Assembly (NCBI GenBank): GCA_025360045.1
Contig: JANYCY010000079.1
Coordinates: forward strand, 97,396 to 161,395
Length of the DNA stretch: 64,000 nucleotides
Reading direction: 5' to 3'
From: Janthinobacterium sp.
Lineage (GTDB): Bacteria > Pseudomonadota > Gammaproteobacteria > Burkholderiales > Chitinibacteraceae
The position numbers and the translations under genes are program-made. How positions within the stretch are numbered: position 1 is the first letter of the stretch; every line of letters starts with the position of its first letter. The notes below the pieces were generated by a model. It saw nothing but the letters and a program-made list of their open reading frames with translations, ran no database searches and was not told the origin of the DNA. Shown here in pieces: positions 26,123-34,538 of this stretch.

Positions 26123-26163
26123 ATTTCCAAAGCGTTTTCCAAAGCGTTTTCCAAAGCGTTTTC
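26123..26163. repeat. 12-bp tandem repeat between hisH and hisA
   Basis: Three consecutive copies of ttttccaaagcg (the first with one mismatch, attt) plus a partial fourth occur in the 247-bp hisH-hisA gap. On the minus strand an open frame (26165-25923, 80 codons) reads through them as repeated KTLW. It has an AAAGG about 8 bases upstream, but the rest looks unlike a protein. I see nothing else in this gap. Confidence 0.8.
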
Positions 26164-26176
26164 ATTCTATTGCCTT

Positions 26177-26824
26177 TTAGGTATTACCATTCCAGTTTAC
26201 AAAATTCTTCAATAAGCTTAGACCAGCTTGATGACTTTTTTCAGGATGGCATTGAATAGCAAAGATATTATCCCTTGCTACTGCTGCTGCAAAGCGATAT
26301 GGGTAGCCGCTTTCTAATACGGTGATATTGTCCTTGGGCTGAAAATGATAGCTGTGCACAAAATAAAAGCGCTCTGCATCGCTAATCCCAGCCCAGAGTG
26401 GATGATCATGCACTTTAAACATTTCATTCCAGCCCATATGCGGCACTTTTAATTTCTGGCCTTGGGCGTCAAACATTTTATCTTTGGGAAAGCGCACTAC
26501 ATTGCCTTTGAAAACGCCAAGGCCAGCGGTATTCCCTTCTTCGCTATGCTCAAATAACAGCTGCGCGCCCACACAAATGCCAAGAAAAGGTTTGTTGTGG
26601 GTGGCATCAAGTACGGCTTGTTTTAAGCCGCGCTCGGTCAGCTCTTTCATGCAATCAGGCATGGCACCTTGGCCTGGGAAAACCACTTTATCGGCGGCAG
26701 CGACTACGGCAGGGTCTGCGGTCAGCACAATGTTTGCCTGATTGCCTGCGACGTGTTCTAAAGCCTTGGTAACCGAGCGTAAATTACCCATTCCATAATC
26801 GACGACTGCAATTTTCATGATCAT
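26177..26824 (-). CDS. hisH: Imidazole glycerol phosphate synthase glutaminase subunit HisH
   Basis: This 215-residue class I glutamine amidotransferase has VVDYGMGNLRSV at the start, the nucleophile elbow FLGICVGAQLLFE with the catalytic Cys, and the His/Glu pair in IQCHPEKS. It supplies ammonia to HisF. Two starts two codons apart (26824, 26818) are possible, and neither has a strong Shine-Dalgarno. The gene lies 2 bp after the unknown exported protein. Confidence 0.95.
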   Translation of the reverse strand: MIMKIAVVDYGMGNLRSVTKALEHVAGNQANIVLTADPAVVAAADKVVFPGQGAMPDCMKELTERGLKQAVLDATHNKPFLGICVGAQLLFEHSEEGNTAGLGVFKGNVVRFPKDKMFDAQGQKLKVPHMGWNEMFKVHDHPLWAGISDAERFYFVHSYHFQPKDNITVLESGYPYRFAAAVARDNIFAIQCHPEKSHQAGLSLLKNFVNWNGNT

Positions 26825-26826
26825 TT

Positions 26827-27282
26827 TCAGCGTTGGATCAGGGCTTTATCGCCGCAGATCGGGTGATTGATATCAGCTTGATACTGACACAGTTGCAAGG
26901 CTGTGCCACGTTTTTTCTGCTCCGCTATCAGGCAGGCGACAGCATGCACCGTACCCGCTAGATTTTGTTGGATGAAATCATGACCGGCAAGTTCGGCAAC
27001 GGGCGTATTTGTCAACAATAACAAGTGCTTTAAGCTGGCACTCTTCCCTGATTGGCATTCAACAGCCGCGCTAGTTTGGCGTGTATCGTATTCGCCATCA
27101 GGGCTGTTTTGGGTCGTCAAATAGCGCCATTGATAGCGGTAGTAAACGTGGTTACGGCGCTCGGTGACTGAGTCAGTATCGATCCAGCTACTGGAATCGC
27201 TATCCTGCGCCCATTGCAGCCAGTGCTCTGCATAGGCGGAGCTTGCAAAGAGCAGCCAGAAAATAGCGATAAACTTAGACAT
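26827..27282 (-). CDS. Unknown exported 151-residue protein (surface-adhesin-E-like layout)
   Basis: A clear signal peptide ([18 protein letters not shown]) precedes a ~133-residue mature part with WLQWAQDSDSSSWIDTDS and YYRYQWRYLTTQ, reminiscent of the 'adhesin E' small beta domain that often begins W...D...YYD. The match is weak and the function unknown. Four Cys residues could form disulfides. The ATG overlaps the hisB stop by one base (TAATG), so it is translationally coupled within the his operon. Confidence 0.65.
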   Translation of the reverse strand: MSKFIAIFWLLFASSAYAEHWLQWAQDSDSSSWIDTDSVTERRNHVYYRYQWRYLTTQNSPDGEYDTRQTSAAVECQSGKSASLKHLLLLTNTPVAELAGHDFIQQNLAGTVHAVACLIAEQKKRGTALQLCQYQADINHPICGDKALIQR

Positions 27283-27875
27283 TAGCCGACTAAAGTGCCC
27301 TTGGTCGATGGGGTAATGCCCGCCATGCGCTCGTCGAGTTCCACAGCCATTCTTAGCGCTCGGCCCAAGGCTTTAAACACGGTTTCGGCTTGATGGTGGG
27401 CGTTTTGGCCTTTTAAATTATCAATATGCAGGCTGATGGCCGCATGGTTGATAAAGCCACGGAAAAACTCACCAAATAGATCAACATCGAAGCCACCAAT
27501 CATGGCACGGGTGTATTCAACGTTGTATTCCAGACAGGGACGACCCGATAAATCGACCACAACACGGCTCAGTGCTTCGTCGAGCGGCACATAGCTGTGG
27601 CCATAACGGCGAATGCCTTTTTTGTCGCCTACGGCTTGGGCAAAAGCTTGGCCCAGAGTAATGCCGACGTCTTCTACGGTGTGGTGGGCGTCGATATGTA
27701 AATCGCCGACCGCTTTGATTTCGATATCAAATAAGCCGTGGCGGGCAACTTGATCAAGCATGTGTTCAAAGAATGGCACGCCGGTATCAAATTTTGATAC
27801 CCCTGTTCCATCAAGATTAAGCGTGACGGTAATCTGGGTTTCCAGCGTATTACGACTAACAGTAATCTGACGCAT
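27282..27875 (-). CDS. hisB: Imidazoleglycerol-phosphate dehydratase HisB
   Basis: The 198-residue product starts at ATG 27875 ([15 protein letters not shown]), with a GAGAG 7 bases upstream. The longer TTG start six codons upstream is less likely. Metal-binding motifs are DIHxDxHHTxED-like ([15 protein letters not shown]) and [10 protein letters not shown]. It is monofunctional, without the phosphatase domain fused in enterobacteria. No hisC or hisD is next to it, although they would precede it in a complete operon. Confidence 0.95.
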   Translation of the reverse strand: MRQITVSRNTLETQITVTLNLDGTGVSKFDTGVPFFEHMLDQVARHGLFDIEIKAVGDLHIDAHHTVEDVGITLGQAFAQAVGDKKGIRRYGHSYVPLDEALSRVVVDLSGRPCLEYNVEYTRAMIGGFDVDLFGEFFRGFINHAAISLHIDNLKGQNAHHQAETVFKALGRALRMAVELDERMAGITPSTKGTLVG

Positions 27876-27989
27876 TGCGATACTCTCGATCAAGGGACAA
27901 AAATGGCTGTCTGGCTAAATGTCTTTTATATCTGACTTCATGCTGTATTTCACTTGATTGTCTACGAGAACGGCTTTGTCGTGAAGCCT

Positions 27990-28322
27990 TTAGTGCTTAC
28001 GTAATGCGGCGGCAATGCCTTTTTTGGACCAGAAAATCAGCTCTTGTGCGTCTTCAAGCGCTTCTTCCGGTAGCGGGTAGTAAGCCATGCTTTGCTCTGA
28101 GCCATCTTTTTTGCTGTAGCTAAATGGCTTGAGGCCTAGATCGGTAAAGTCAGCCTTCGACTCTGCATCGGCCTTGATATACAAAATATCGTTCACAACA
28201 ATGGCAAAGAAAATTTCATCACAATATAGGCCGTAGCCCCCAAACATGGCTTTGGCACGAAGTAGCCCAAGTGCGGCCAGTTGCTCGAGTAGATACTCGA
28301 TATATTCGTTGCGTTTAGCCAT
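27990..28322 (-). CDS. TfoX/Sxy N-terminal domain protein
   Basis: This 110-residue protein has the TfoX_N signature RAKAMFGGYGLYCDEIFFAIVVNDILYIKAD and the late YYPLPEEALEDAQEL. Full-length TfoX/Sxy regulates natural competence with CRP. Single-domain TfoX_N proteins like this one are common and of unclear role. It lies upstream of hisB on the same strand with a 114-bp gap. Confidence 0.85.
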   Translation of the reverse strand: MAKRNEYIEYLLEQLAALGLLRAKAMFGGYGLYCDEIFFAIVVNDILYIKADAESKADFTDLGLKPFSYSKKDGSEQSMAYYPLPEEALEDAQELIFWSKKGIAAALRKH

Positions 28323-28719
28323 TTTCTTGCCTTTTTTATCTATTTTTGTAGTTTATCTGCCCAAGGCTACATTGGCGCAGGCTGGTGTTCTGAGCCGTAA
28401 CGTATGCCAAAAATACAACGAATATGCCTATATCTTGACTTGCACCTACAAAATGCCTACATTTTGCTTTTAATCACCTAAGCAAAGTGCTTTATAAGTA
28501 CTATATGAAGTGATTAAAACACTTCCTGCTGTAATGTTAAATTGCTTTTGTGGTGTTTCAAAAGTCAAATTTCTTTCATATTAGGTGTAAATGAAAAAAA
28601 ATTGAAACGGGTGTTTTTAATTAAATATCTATTGCAATCGGTCGAGTCAAAATCAACGTCGTATTCCAAAATGGTGAGACTTTATAAAAAGTCCACTTTA
28701 CAAACTCGGAGAGAGAGTC
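28323..28719 (+). promoter_or_regulatory. Long AT-rich leader and promoter region of the solute-binding protein gene
   Basis: This 397-bp gap separates divergent genes. A sigma70-like promoter is visible at 28435-28463: TTGACT, 17 bases, TACATT. It would leave an untranslated leader of about 250 nt before the ATG at 28720. The start itself has a strong GGAGAGAG Shine-Dalgarno. No known riboswitch was recognised in the leader. Confidence 0.5.
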
Positions 28720-29994
28720 ATGGCTAAGCGTTTCAAGTTAGTACGTCCTTTAATGTTGGCAGCTTTATTGTCTTCAACATTTGCACATGCAGCAGACACT
28801 ACCAAGGTTGAATTCTGGACATTTAATCTGACTAAGTTTGCACCCTATTGGAATGATACAGTTCAGCGTTTTAATAAAGCCAATCCAGAGCTGGAAGCAG
28901 TTTGGGTTGACATGAACTGGGACCAAATTCAGCCTAAATTGATTTCAGCGATTGCTGCGGGTAATCCTCCGGCACTGGTTAACTTCAATACGCCTTGGAC
29001 GCATGAATTTGCGCACAAAGATTTGCTGACTCCGCTTGATGCTCTTATGGGCAAAAACAAAGCTGAATATCAGCCAGGTGCTTTGGAAGACCTGACTGTT
29101 AATGGCAAGATTTACGGCTTCCCTTTCTATAATGCAGTTTCAGTCATTGCTTATAACAAAGAGATCCTGAGCAAGGTCGGTATCAAAAAAGATCCTAAGA
29201 ACTTTGACGAGTTTGTAGCTACCGCTCGTGAAATTACCAAGAAAACGGGCGTTGCAGCTTTCTCACCTAAATTGGCGACCAAGAGCGGCGATGGCGGCAT
29301 GATCCCTTGGTTCCAATATATGGGCCTGCCTATTTTTGCAAATGGTAAAGCTGCATTTAATAGCCCTAAGCATATCAAAGCGGTTGAATTATTTGCTGAT
29401 CTTTATAAGAAAGGCGTATTGCCAAAAGACAGCTTCCGTCTTGAATACGAACAAGAAATTGCTGGTTATGGCGCAGGTAAAATCGCCATGATGACCACTG
29501 GCCCTACCGCTTTGGGTAAATTGGTCACAGATAATAAGCCTGCTTATGACAAAACTGCGGTCATGGCATTCCCAACTGGCGAAGGCAAAATGGCGCTGGG
29601 TGCTTGGTTGATGTCTTTTGTAGCACCTAAAGGCTACAAATCTCCAGAAGCAGCAGCAAAACTGGGCTTGTTCATCACCAATAGCGAGCAGCAATTAGGC
29701 TTCTCACAAGCAACTGGCACAACCTTCCCATCTGCTCGTAAAGCAGCTGCGAATGAGTTCTTTATGTCGGGTGCTACCGGTGGCGATCCAGTGGGCGTGG
29801 CTCGTGCAACAGCGGCTAAATCAATGGGTGCTGCACGTACTCTGACTTTACCAGCTGCGCTGATGCCAGATGATACTTCGATGCGTAAAGAGTTTAACGA
29901 TGAAGTTCAAGCTGCTGTAGAAGGCCGTAAATCGGCTAAAGAAGCTTTGGATATCGCGGTTAAGAAATGGAATGAGCGGATTGCTGCTAAGTAA
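28720..29994 (+). CDS. Family 1 extracellular sugar-binding protein of an ABC importer (orphan)
   Basis: This 424-residue protein has a signal peptide cleaved near AHA-AD (25/26). The mature part begins VEFWTFNLTKFAPYWND, followed by NPPALVNFNTPW, FPFYNAVSVIAYNKEIL and GKIAMMTTGPTAL, all typical of family 1 (MalE/UgpB/NgcE-type) solute-binding proteins for oligosaccharides or glycerol-phosphate compounds. No matching MalF/MalG-type permease lies nearby. The downstream ABC genes are of a different (ribose-type) class. Substrate unknown. Confidence 0.85.
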   Translation: MAKRFKLVRPLMLAALLSSTFAHAADTTKVEFWTFNLTKFAPYWNDTVQRFNKANPELEAVWVDMNWDQIQPKLISAIAAGNPPALVNFNTPWTHEFAHKDLLTPLDALMGKNKAEYQPGALEDLTVNGKIYGFPFYNAVSVIAYNKEILSKVGIKKDPKNFDEFVATAREITKKTGVAAFSPKLATKSGDGGMIPWFQYMGLPIFANGKAAFNSPKHIKAVELFADLYKKGVLPKDSFRLEYEQEIAGYGAGKIAMMTTGPTALGKLVTDNKPAYDKTAVMAFPTGEGKMALGAWLMSFVAPKGYKSPEAAAKLGLFITNSEQQLGFSQATGTTFPSARKAAANEFFMSGATGGDPVGVARATAAKSMGAARTLTLPAALMPDDTSMRKEFNDEVQAAVEGRKSAKEALDIAVKKWNERIAAK

Positions 29995-30042
29995 TTCAAA
30001 GCATGCTCTGTTGTTTTCCTCTGCCGGGTAATCGGCATTTTA

Positions 30043-30071
30043 TTCCCCTGCCAAGGCAGGGGAATTTTTTT
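30043..30071 (+). terminator. Rho-independent terminator after the orphan binding protein
   Basis: A 10-bp stem (ttcccctgcc / ggcaggggaa) with a 2-base formal loop is followed by seven T residues, 49 bases after the stop. Confidence 0.93.
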
Positions 30072-30179
30072 ATCTGTTTCTATTGTTTATTGATGGCTTG
30101 TATTTTTCTGACTATGCCTCTTACTTAATAATATCTGAATAAATCAATTCCTTGATAGTTGTGGTCGATTTTTGAATTT

Positions 30180-30247
30180 GTAGGGCGGGTGAAATCCATC
30201 GTTCTCATATTTCAGCAAAGCTCGGTGGGTTTTACCTGCCCTACGAT
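30180..30247. repeat. REP-like inverted repeat, GTAGGGCGGGTG family (copy 1)
   Basis: The left arm gtagggcgggtgaaatcc pairs with gggttttacctgccctac at the right. The rest of the 29995-30512 gap holds a terminator (30043-30071), this element and a promoter (30450-30477). The remainder is AT-rich with nothing recognised. Confidence 0.75.
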
Positions 30248-30449
30248 ATTTATAATGAGTTTGAACAAGAGGCATAATCAGGTTTGTTTTATTAATACTT
30301 ACAATAAATGGCTAGGATTTATCATTTATAGGGAAGGTGAAATATTCAGTTTTCTTTATTCTATTCAGAGGCTTTTTTCCTCACGACGAGGTTAAATGTA
30401 GTCATTAGAAAAATAACAACAAAATTAGATGGTTTTCTATGCTGATGGC

Positions 30450-30477
30450 TTGACGCTGCCTATAAAACACCTATACT
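30450..30477 (+). promoter_or_regulatory. Sigma70-like promoter of the ribose-type ABC/GH3 operon
   Basis: TTGACG and TATACT are separated by 16 bases, giving a predicted 5' UTR of about 30 nt before the ATG at 30513, which has GAGG 8 bases upstream. Confidence 0.6.
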
Positions 30478-30512
30478 ACACCTACAAACACCCATGCCTT
30501 GAGGTTACGAAA

Positions 30513-31574
30513 ATGCGCTCTAGTCTAAAAGCCCTACTGCTTACCCTGTTCTGTAGCAATGCCTTTGCGGCCGTTGACCATACAGTGGGGCCAAATGGTG
30601 AGACGCCAACCTCTTATACCCAAGTAAAGCTAGCCGCGCAGGATGTGGCTCAGCTCAAGGGTAAGGATTATAAAGCGGCCATTTTGATGCACACCACCTC
30701 AGATTTTTCGACCGCCCTGATTGCGGGTGCACGGAAGGTATTTGATGAATTGGGCATTAAAGTTGTGGCCGTGACCGACGCTGAAATGGATCCAAAAAAA
30801 CAGCGTACCGATCTGGAAACCGTATTGGCGTTGAAACCCAATATTATTATTTCGCTGGTGATTGATCCTGTTTCGGGCGCTGTAGCGTTTAAGCAGGCAA
30901 CTCAGCAGGGCGTGAAGCTGGTGTTTATCAGCAATGCGCCTCAGGGATATAAAGCGGGCAAAGATTACGCGGGCATTGTGACCGATGATTTATTTGGTAT
31001 GGGCAAAGCGGCGGCTGAGTTGATGGCAGACAGCATTGGCAGTAAGGGCGATGTGGCGGTGATGCACCACGCGGCTAATTACTATGTAACCAATCAGCGC
31101 GATAACGCGGTAAAAGCAGTGCTGGCGCGTTATCCAAATATCAAAGTGGTGGCCGATAAAGGCATCGCCAATCCCAATGATGGTGAAGTGATTGCTTCGG
31201 CGATTCTGACGCAAAACCCATCGGTGAAAGCCATTTACGCGCCATGGGATGCGATTGCTGAAGGTGTGACTGCGGCCGTTCGTGCTGCGGGCCGCAAAGA
31301 CGTAAAAGTGATCACCATGGATTTGGGTGCGGCTAATGCGCTGGATATGGTGAAGGGCGGCAATGTGGCGGGGATTGTGAGCGATCTTCCCTACGATATG
31401 GGTAAAACGCTAGCCACAATGGGCGCGATGTCCTTGTTAAACAAGCCTACACCCGCCTTTGTTACCGTGGACGCCATCAAGGTGACCACCGCCAATCTGG
31501 CTACGCAGTGGAATAAAGCCCTATTTCGCCAGCCGCCTGATGCTGTTGTGAAGGCATTGGCAGCAAAAAAATAA
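30513..31574 (+). CDS. Ribose-type (Peripla_BP_4) periplasmic sugar-binding protein
   Basis: The start at 30513 gives a proper signal peptide (MRSSLKALLLTLFCSNAFA) and a good Shine-Dalgarno; the longer in-frame start at 30429 would run through the promoter. The 353-residue protein has the two-lobed RbsB-like fold with KAAILMHTTSDFSTALIAGARKVF-type N-terminus (KAAILMHTTSDF seen), ETVLALKPNIIISLVIDP and AIYAPWDAIAEG. It feeds the ATPase and permease downstream. Substrate is unknown; the GH3 gene suggests an amino-sugar glycoside. Confidence 0.87.
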   Translation: MRSSLKALLLTLFCSNAFAAVDHTVGPNGETPTSYTQVKLAAQDVAQLKGKDYKAAILMHTTSDFSTALIAGARKVFDELGIKVVAVTDAEMDPKKQRTDLETVLALKPNIIISLVIDPVSGAVAFKQATQQGVKLVFISNAPQGYKAGKDYAGIVTDDLFGMGKAAAELMADSIGSKGDVAVMHHAANYYVTNQRDNAVKAVLARYPNIKVVADKGIANPNDGEVIASAILTQNPSVKAIYAPWDAIAEGVTAAVRAAGRKDVKVITMDLGAANALDMVKGGNVAGIVSDLPYDMGKTLATMGAMSLLNKPTPAFVTVDAIKVTTANLATQWNKALFRQPPDAVVKALAAKK

Positions 31575-31629
31575 AAGGGTATGCGGCGGGTTTTAGTTCA
31601 GCCTTATCAACGTAAGCGAAACGTTATTC

Positions 31630-31727
31630 GTAGGGCGGGTGCAACCCGCGAGCAATGCTAAAAAATACGCGGGTTCCATCCGCCCTACGAAGCGGATTTA
31701 TCTTGTAGGGCGGGTGCTTACCCGCCA
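31630..31727. repeat. REP-like repeats, GTAGGGCGGGTG family (copies 2 and 3)
   Basis: A full copy (31630-31690: gtagggcgggtgcaacccgc ... gcgggttccatccgccctac) is followed by a shorter one (31705-31727: gtagggcgggtgcttacccgcc). Both lie between the binding-protein and ATPase genes and could act as a stabilising mRNA hairpin that lowers downstream expression, as REP elements do in maltose operons. Confidence 0.8.
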
Positions 31728-31748
31728 AGCAACAGGGATTTCACCTCA

Positions 31749-33233
31749 ATGAATGAAACTGCAATTCAAGCACGAGGCCTCACTAAATCGTTTGATGGCA
31801 ATGCCGTATTAAAGGGCGTTGATTTCACCCTTAGGCAGGGCGAAGTGCATGCGATTGTTGGGCAAAATGGTGCGGGTAAATCCACACTGATGAAGCTTTT
31901 GAATGGCTATTATCAGCGCGATGCGGGTGAGCTGACCTTATTTGCTAAGCCGGTAGATTTCCAGTCGCCACGCGATGCGCGGGATGCTGGAATCGTGATG
32001 GTTTATCAGGATCTAAGCCTCGTTGCGAGCATGAGCGTGGCTGAAAATATTTTTATGGGCAATTGGCAGGAAGGCTGGGCTGGCATGGTTGATCACCATG
32101 CCATGGAGCAAGCCACGCTGGCGGTGCTGGAAAAAATGGGCATTGTGCTTGACCCATGGCAGAGTGTGGGCGAGCTAACGATGGGCCAGCAGCAGTTTAT
32201 CGAAATTGCCAAAGCGATTTCGCAAAACGCCAAGGTTTTGATTCTGGACGAGCCCACCGCGTCTTTATCTGATAAAGAAATTGAAAAGCTGTTTGCCGTG
32301 GTGAACACACTGAAGTCGCAAGGCGTTTCGATTATCTATATCACCCATTATCTGCGCGATATTTTTAAGATTTGTGATTCAGTTAGCGTGCTGCGAGATG
32401 GTTATCTGGTGCGCAGCAGCCCGGTGATCACCACTAATATCGAAGAATTGGTCGCTGATATGCTGGGCCACCATCGTAATGCTAATGAAAACTGGCAGCG
32501 CGTGTCGGTGGATACCGAGCAAACGCCGCTGCTAGAGCTACGCAATGTGGTGACTTCCGTCTTGGAAGACGTGTCTTTCAAGGTGTATCCGGGGCAGGTA
32601 GTTGGCTTGGCTGGCCTGCTTGGTAGTGGCCGTACCGAGATTTTGGAAGCGATTTTTGGCCTTGATGCCATTGAATCTGGACAGATTTTGCTCTCTGGCC
32701 AGAGCGTTAAGATTAAAACCCCGAAAGATGCGATTAAGCTGGGTATTAACCTTGTGCCAGAAGATAGGCGCAGCCAAGGTTTGGTTTTAGATTTTAGTGT
32801 TGCTGACAATATGCTAATGTCTTTGTTTGATAAATTGTCGTCTCCCTTACTGCTTGATGAGGGGCGGGGTAGGGAATTAGTCGAAAACCTGATTAAACGC
32901 CTGCATATTAAAACCAGCGGGCCGGATCAGGTGGTGAGATTTTTATCAGGTGGCAATCAGCAAAAAGTGGTCATCGGCAAATGCATGAGCACCAACGCCC
33001 GTGTCATGCTGCTGGACGATCCTACTTTTGGTATTGATCTAAGCTCCAAATACGAAATTATGCGCATCGTGAATGAATACGCGGCGCAGGGTAATGCGGT
33101 GATCTTTGTTTCTAGCGAATACAGCGAAATCGCCAGTTTTTGCGACAGCACGTATATCGTGAATAAAGGGCGGATTTCTGGCTTGATTAAAGAAGGTCAA
33201 ACAGAAGAGCGTTTGCTGGCTGCGGTGCAGTAA
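31749..33233 (+). CDS. Ribose-type sugar ABC transporter ATP-binding protein (RbsA-like, two ABC domains)
   Basis: This 494-residue protein has two ATPase domains. The first has Walker A GQNGAGKST, signature LTMGQQQ and Walker B VLILDEPTASL. The second has the usual degenerate P-loop GLLGSGRTE, signature LSGGNQQK and VMLLDDPTFGID. This matches the CUT2 family (RbsA, MglA, XylG). It energises the RbsC-like permease encoded downstream. Confidence 0.93.
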   Translation: MNETAIQARGLTKSFDGNAVLKGVDFTLRQGEVHAIVGQNGAGKSTLMKLLNGYYQRDAGELTLFAKPVDFQSPRDARDAGIVMVYQDLSLVASMSVAENIFMGNWQEGWAGMVDHHAMEQATLAVLEKMGIVLDPWQSVGELTMGQQQFIEIAKAISQNAKVLILDEPTASLSDKEIEKLFAVVNTLKSQGVSIIYITHYLRDIFKICDSVSVLRDGYLVRSSPVITTNIEELVADMLGHHRNANENWQRVSVDTEQTPLLELRNVVTSVLEDVSFKVYPGQVVGLAGLLGSGRTEILEAIFGLDAIESGQILLSGQSVKIKTPKDAIKLGINLVPEDRRSQGLVLDFSVADNMLMSLFDKLSSPLLLDEGRGRELVENLIKRLHIKTSGPDQVVRFLSGGNQQKVVIGKCMSTNARVMLLDDPTFGIDLSSKYEIMRIVNEYAAQGNAVIFVSSEYSEIASFCDSTYIVNKGRISGLIKEGQTEERLLAAVQ

Positions 33234-33254
33234 TCAGGATTCAGGTGTCAGGGT

Positions 33255-33334
33255 GTAGGTTGGGCTAGTTTTATCAGCCCAACACATCACATTTAATCAA
33301 AATGTTGGGCTGATAAAGCTTTAGCCCAACCTAC
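33255..33334. repeat. Nested inverted repeat between ATPase and permease genes
   Basis: Outer arms gtaggttgggct / agcccaacctac enclose inner arms ttatcagcccaaca / tgttgggctgata, so one strand can form two alternative hairpins. It occupies the 125-bp gap between two genes that should be co-expressed. Confidence 0.75.
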
Positions 33335-33358
33335 TGGGCTAAATCTAAAAGGGATGGT

Positions 33359-34339
33359 ATGGATATCACGGCAAATAAAGCGGAAACAGCGGCTGTTCCC
33401 GCCCGCCAGATCGATTGGAAAAGCTCAGTCATTTATCTGGTTTTCATCGGTATTTTCTTGTTTTTTTCGATCACTCTGCACGATAAGGGCTTTTTAGACG
33501 CAGGTAATCTGATGAATATCGCCCGCCAAACCGCCATGATTTCCATCATGGCGGTGGGGATGACATTTGTTTTATCGGCAGCAGAAATTGATTTATCTTT
33601 TGGCGCAATTGTGGCGCTATCCGCCGTCACCGCCGCCATGCTCATGCCTTATGGAATTGTTTGGGCCGTGCTAGGTGCTTTGCTGGTGGGGTCTTTGTGT
33701 GGGCTGATTAATGGCCTGTTTGTAGCCAAAGTCGGTATTCCATCCTTTCTGGTGACTCTCGGTATGGCGGGGATTATCACTGGGGTTACGCGCTGGATTA
33801 CCGCCTTGCAATCGATTCCGGTAGAGAATGAAACTTTTGTCTTTGTGTTTGGCTCGGGCGATATTGGCCCGGTTTCGGTGTTATTTATCTGGATGATCGT
33901 GATTGCCGTGTTAGGCCATGTTTTATTGCGCCGCACTGCTTTTGGCAAGGAAGTGCTGGCCAGCGGCGGCAATAAGATCGCTGCGATGTATTCAGGAATT
34001 AACGTCAATCGCATCAAGCTGTATGTGCTGGTGCTTAATGCTTTCCTTGCGGCACTGGCAGGAATTCTTTATTCAGGCCGTTTGCAAAGTGCGCGCTACA
34101 CCTTGGGCGAAAATGATCTGATGATGGTGGTGGCCGCGGTGATTATTGGCGGCACCAGTCTGTTTGGCGGTAAGGGCACGGTGATGGGCTCCATCATCGG
34201 CGCGTTGATTATGGGCATGGTGAATAACGGGCTGGTGCTGATGGGGCTGAATGTCGATCAGCAAATGATTTTCCGTGGCCTGATCATCATCTTTGCCGTT
34301 ACGCTGACTATGGGCAATCTGCGCAAGAAAAAGCGTTGA
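33359..34339 (+). CDS. Ribose-type sugar ABC transporter permease (RbsC-like)
   Basis: This 326-residue polytopic protein has about 8-10 TM helices. The family signatures are present: MISIMAVGMTFVLSAAEIDLS, GLINGLFVAKVGIPSFLVTLG and the EAA-like segment in VVAAVIIGGTSLFGGKGTVMG. It pairs with the ATPase and binding protein upstream. Confidence 0.92.
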   Translation: MDITANKAETAAVPARQIDWKSSVIYLVFIGIFLFFSITLHDKGFLDAGNLMNIARQTAMISIMAVGMTFVLSAAEIDLSFGAIVALSAVTAAMLMPYGIVWAVLGALLVGSLCGLINGLFVAKVGIPSFLVTLGMAGIITGVTRWITALQSIPVENETFVFVFGSGDIGPVSVLFIWMIVIAVLGHVLLRRTAFGKEVLASGGNKIAAMYSGINVNRIKLYVLVLNAFLAALAGILYSGRLQSARYTLGENDLMMVVAAVIIGGTSLFGGKGTVMGSIIGALIMGMVNNGLVLMGLNVDQQMIFRGLIIIFAVTLTMGNLRKKKR

Positions 34340-34350
34340 TCGAACTTCAA

Positions 34351-34450
34351 AAAGGTCTGTAGACACAAAGAGCACAGAGAAAAACACAAGCAAGAGTTCG
34401 TTCTTGTTTGTGTGCTCTGTGTTCTTCCTTACTCTGTGTCTACAGATCTT
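34351..34450. repeat. CACAGAG-type inverted repeat element (copy 2)
   Basis: Left arm (aaaggtctgtagacacaaag, agcacagag) and right arm (tgtgctctgtg, actctgtgtctacagatctt) form a long hairpin ending in a T-run (ctttttt), so it may also terminate the permease transcript ahead of the GH3 gene. Confidence 0.7.
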
Positions 34451-34538
34451 TTTTCCTGAATTATCTATTTCCTCATTCCCCTCAGACCGTGTTTTAAACG
34501 GCCTATGGCCCTTTATTGCCTAAATTTGGAGTTTTAGT

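Noticed and set aside
25923..26165. 80-codon minus-strand frame with KTLW repeats
   Set aside because: Not called as a gene: the tail is low in charged residues and not protein-like, and the frame results from a 12-bp repeat. Kept as a weak finding.
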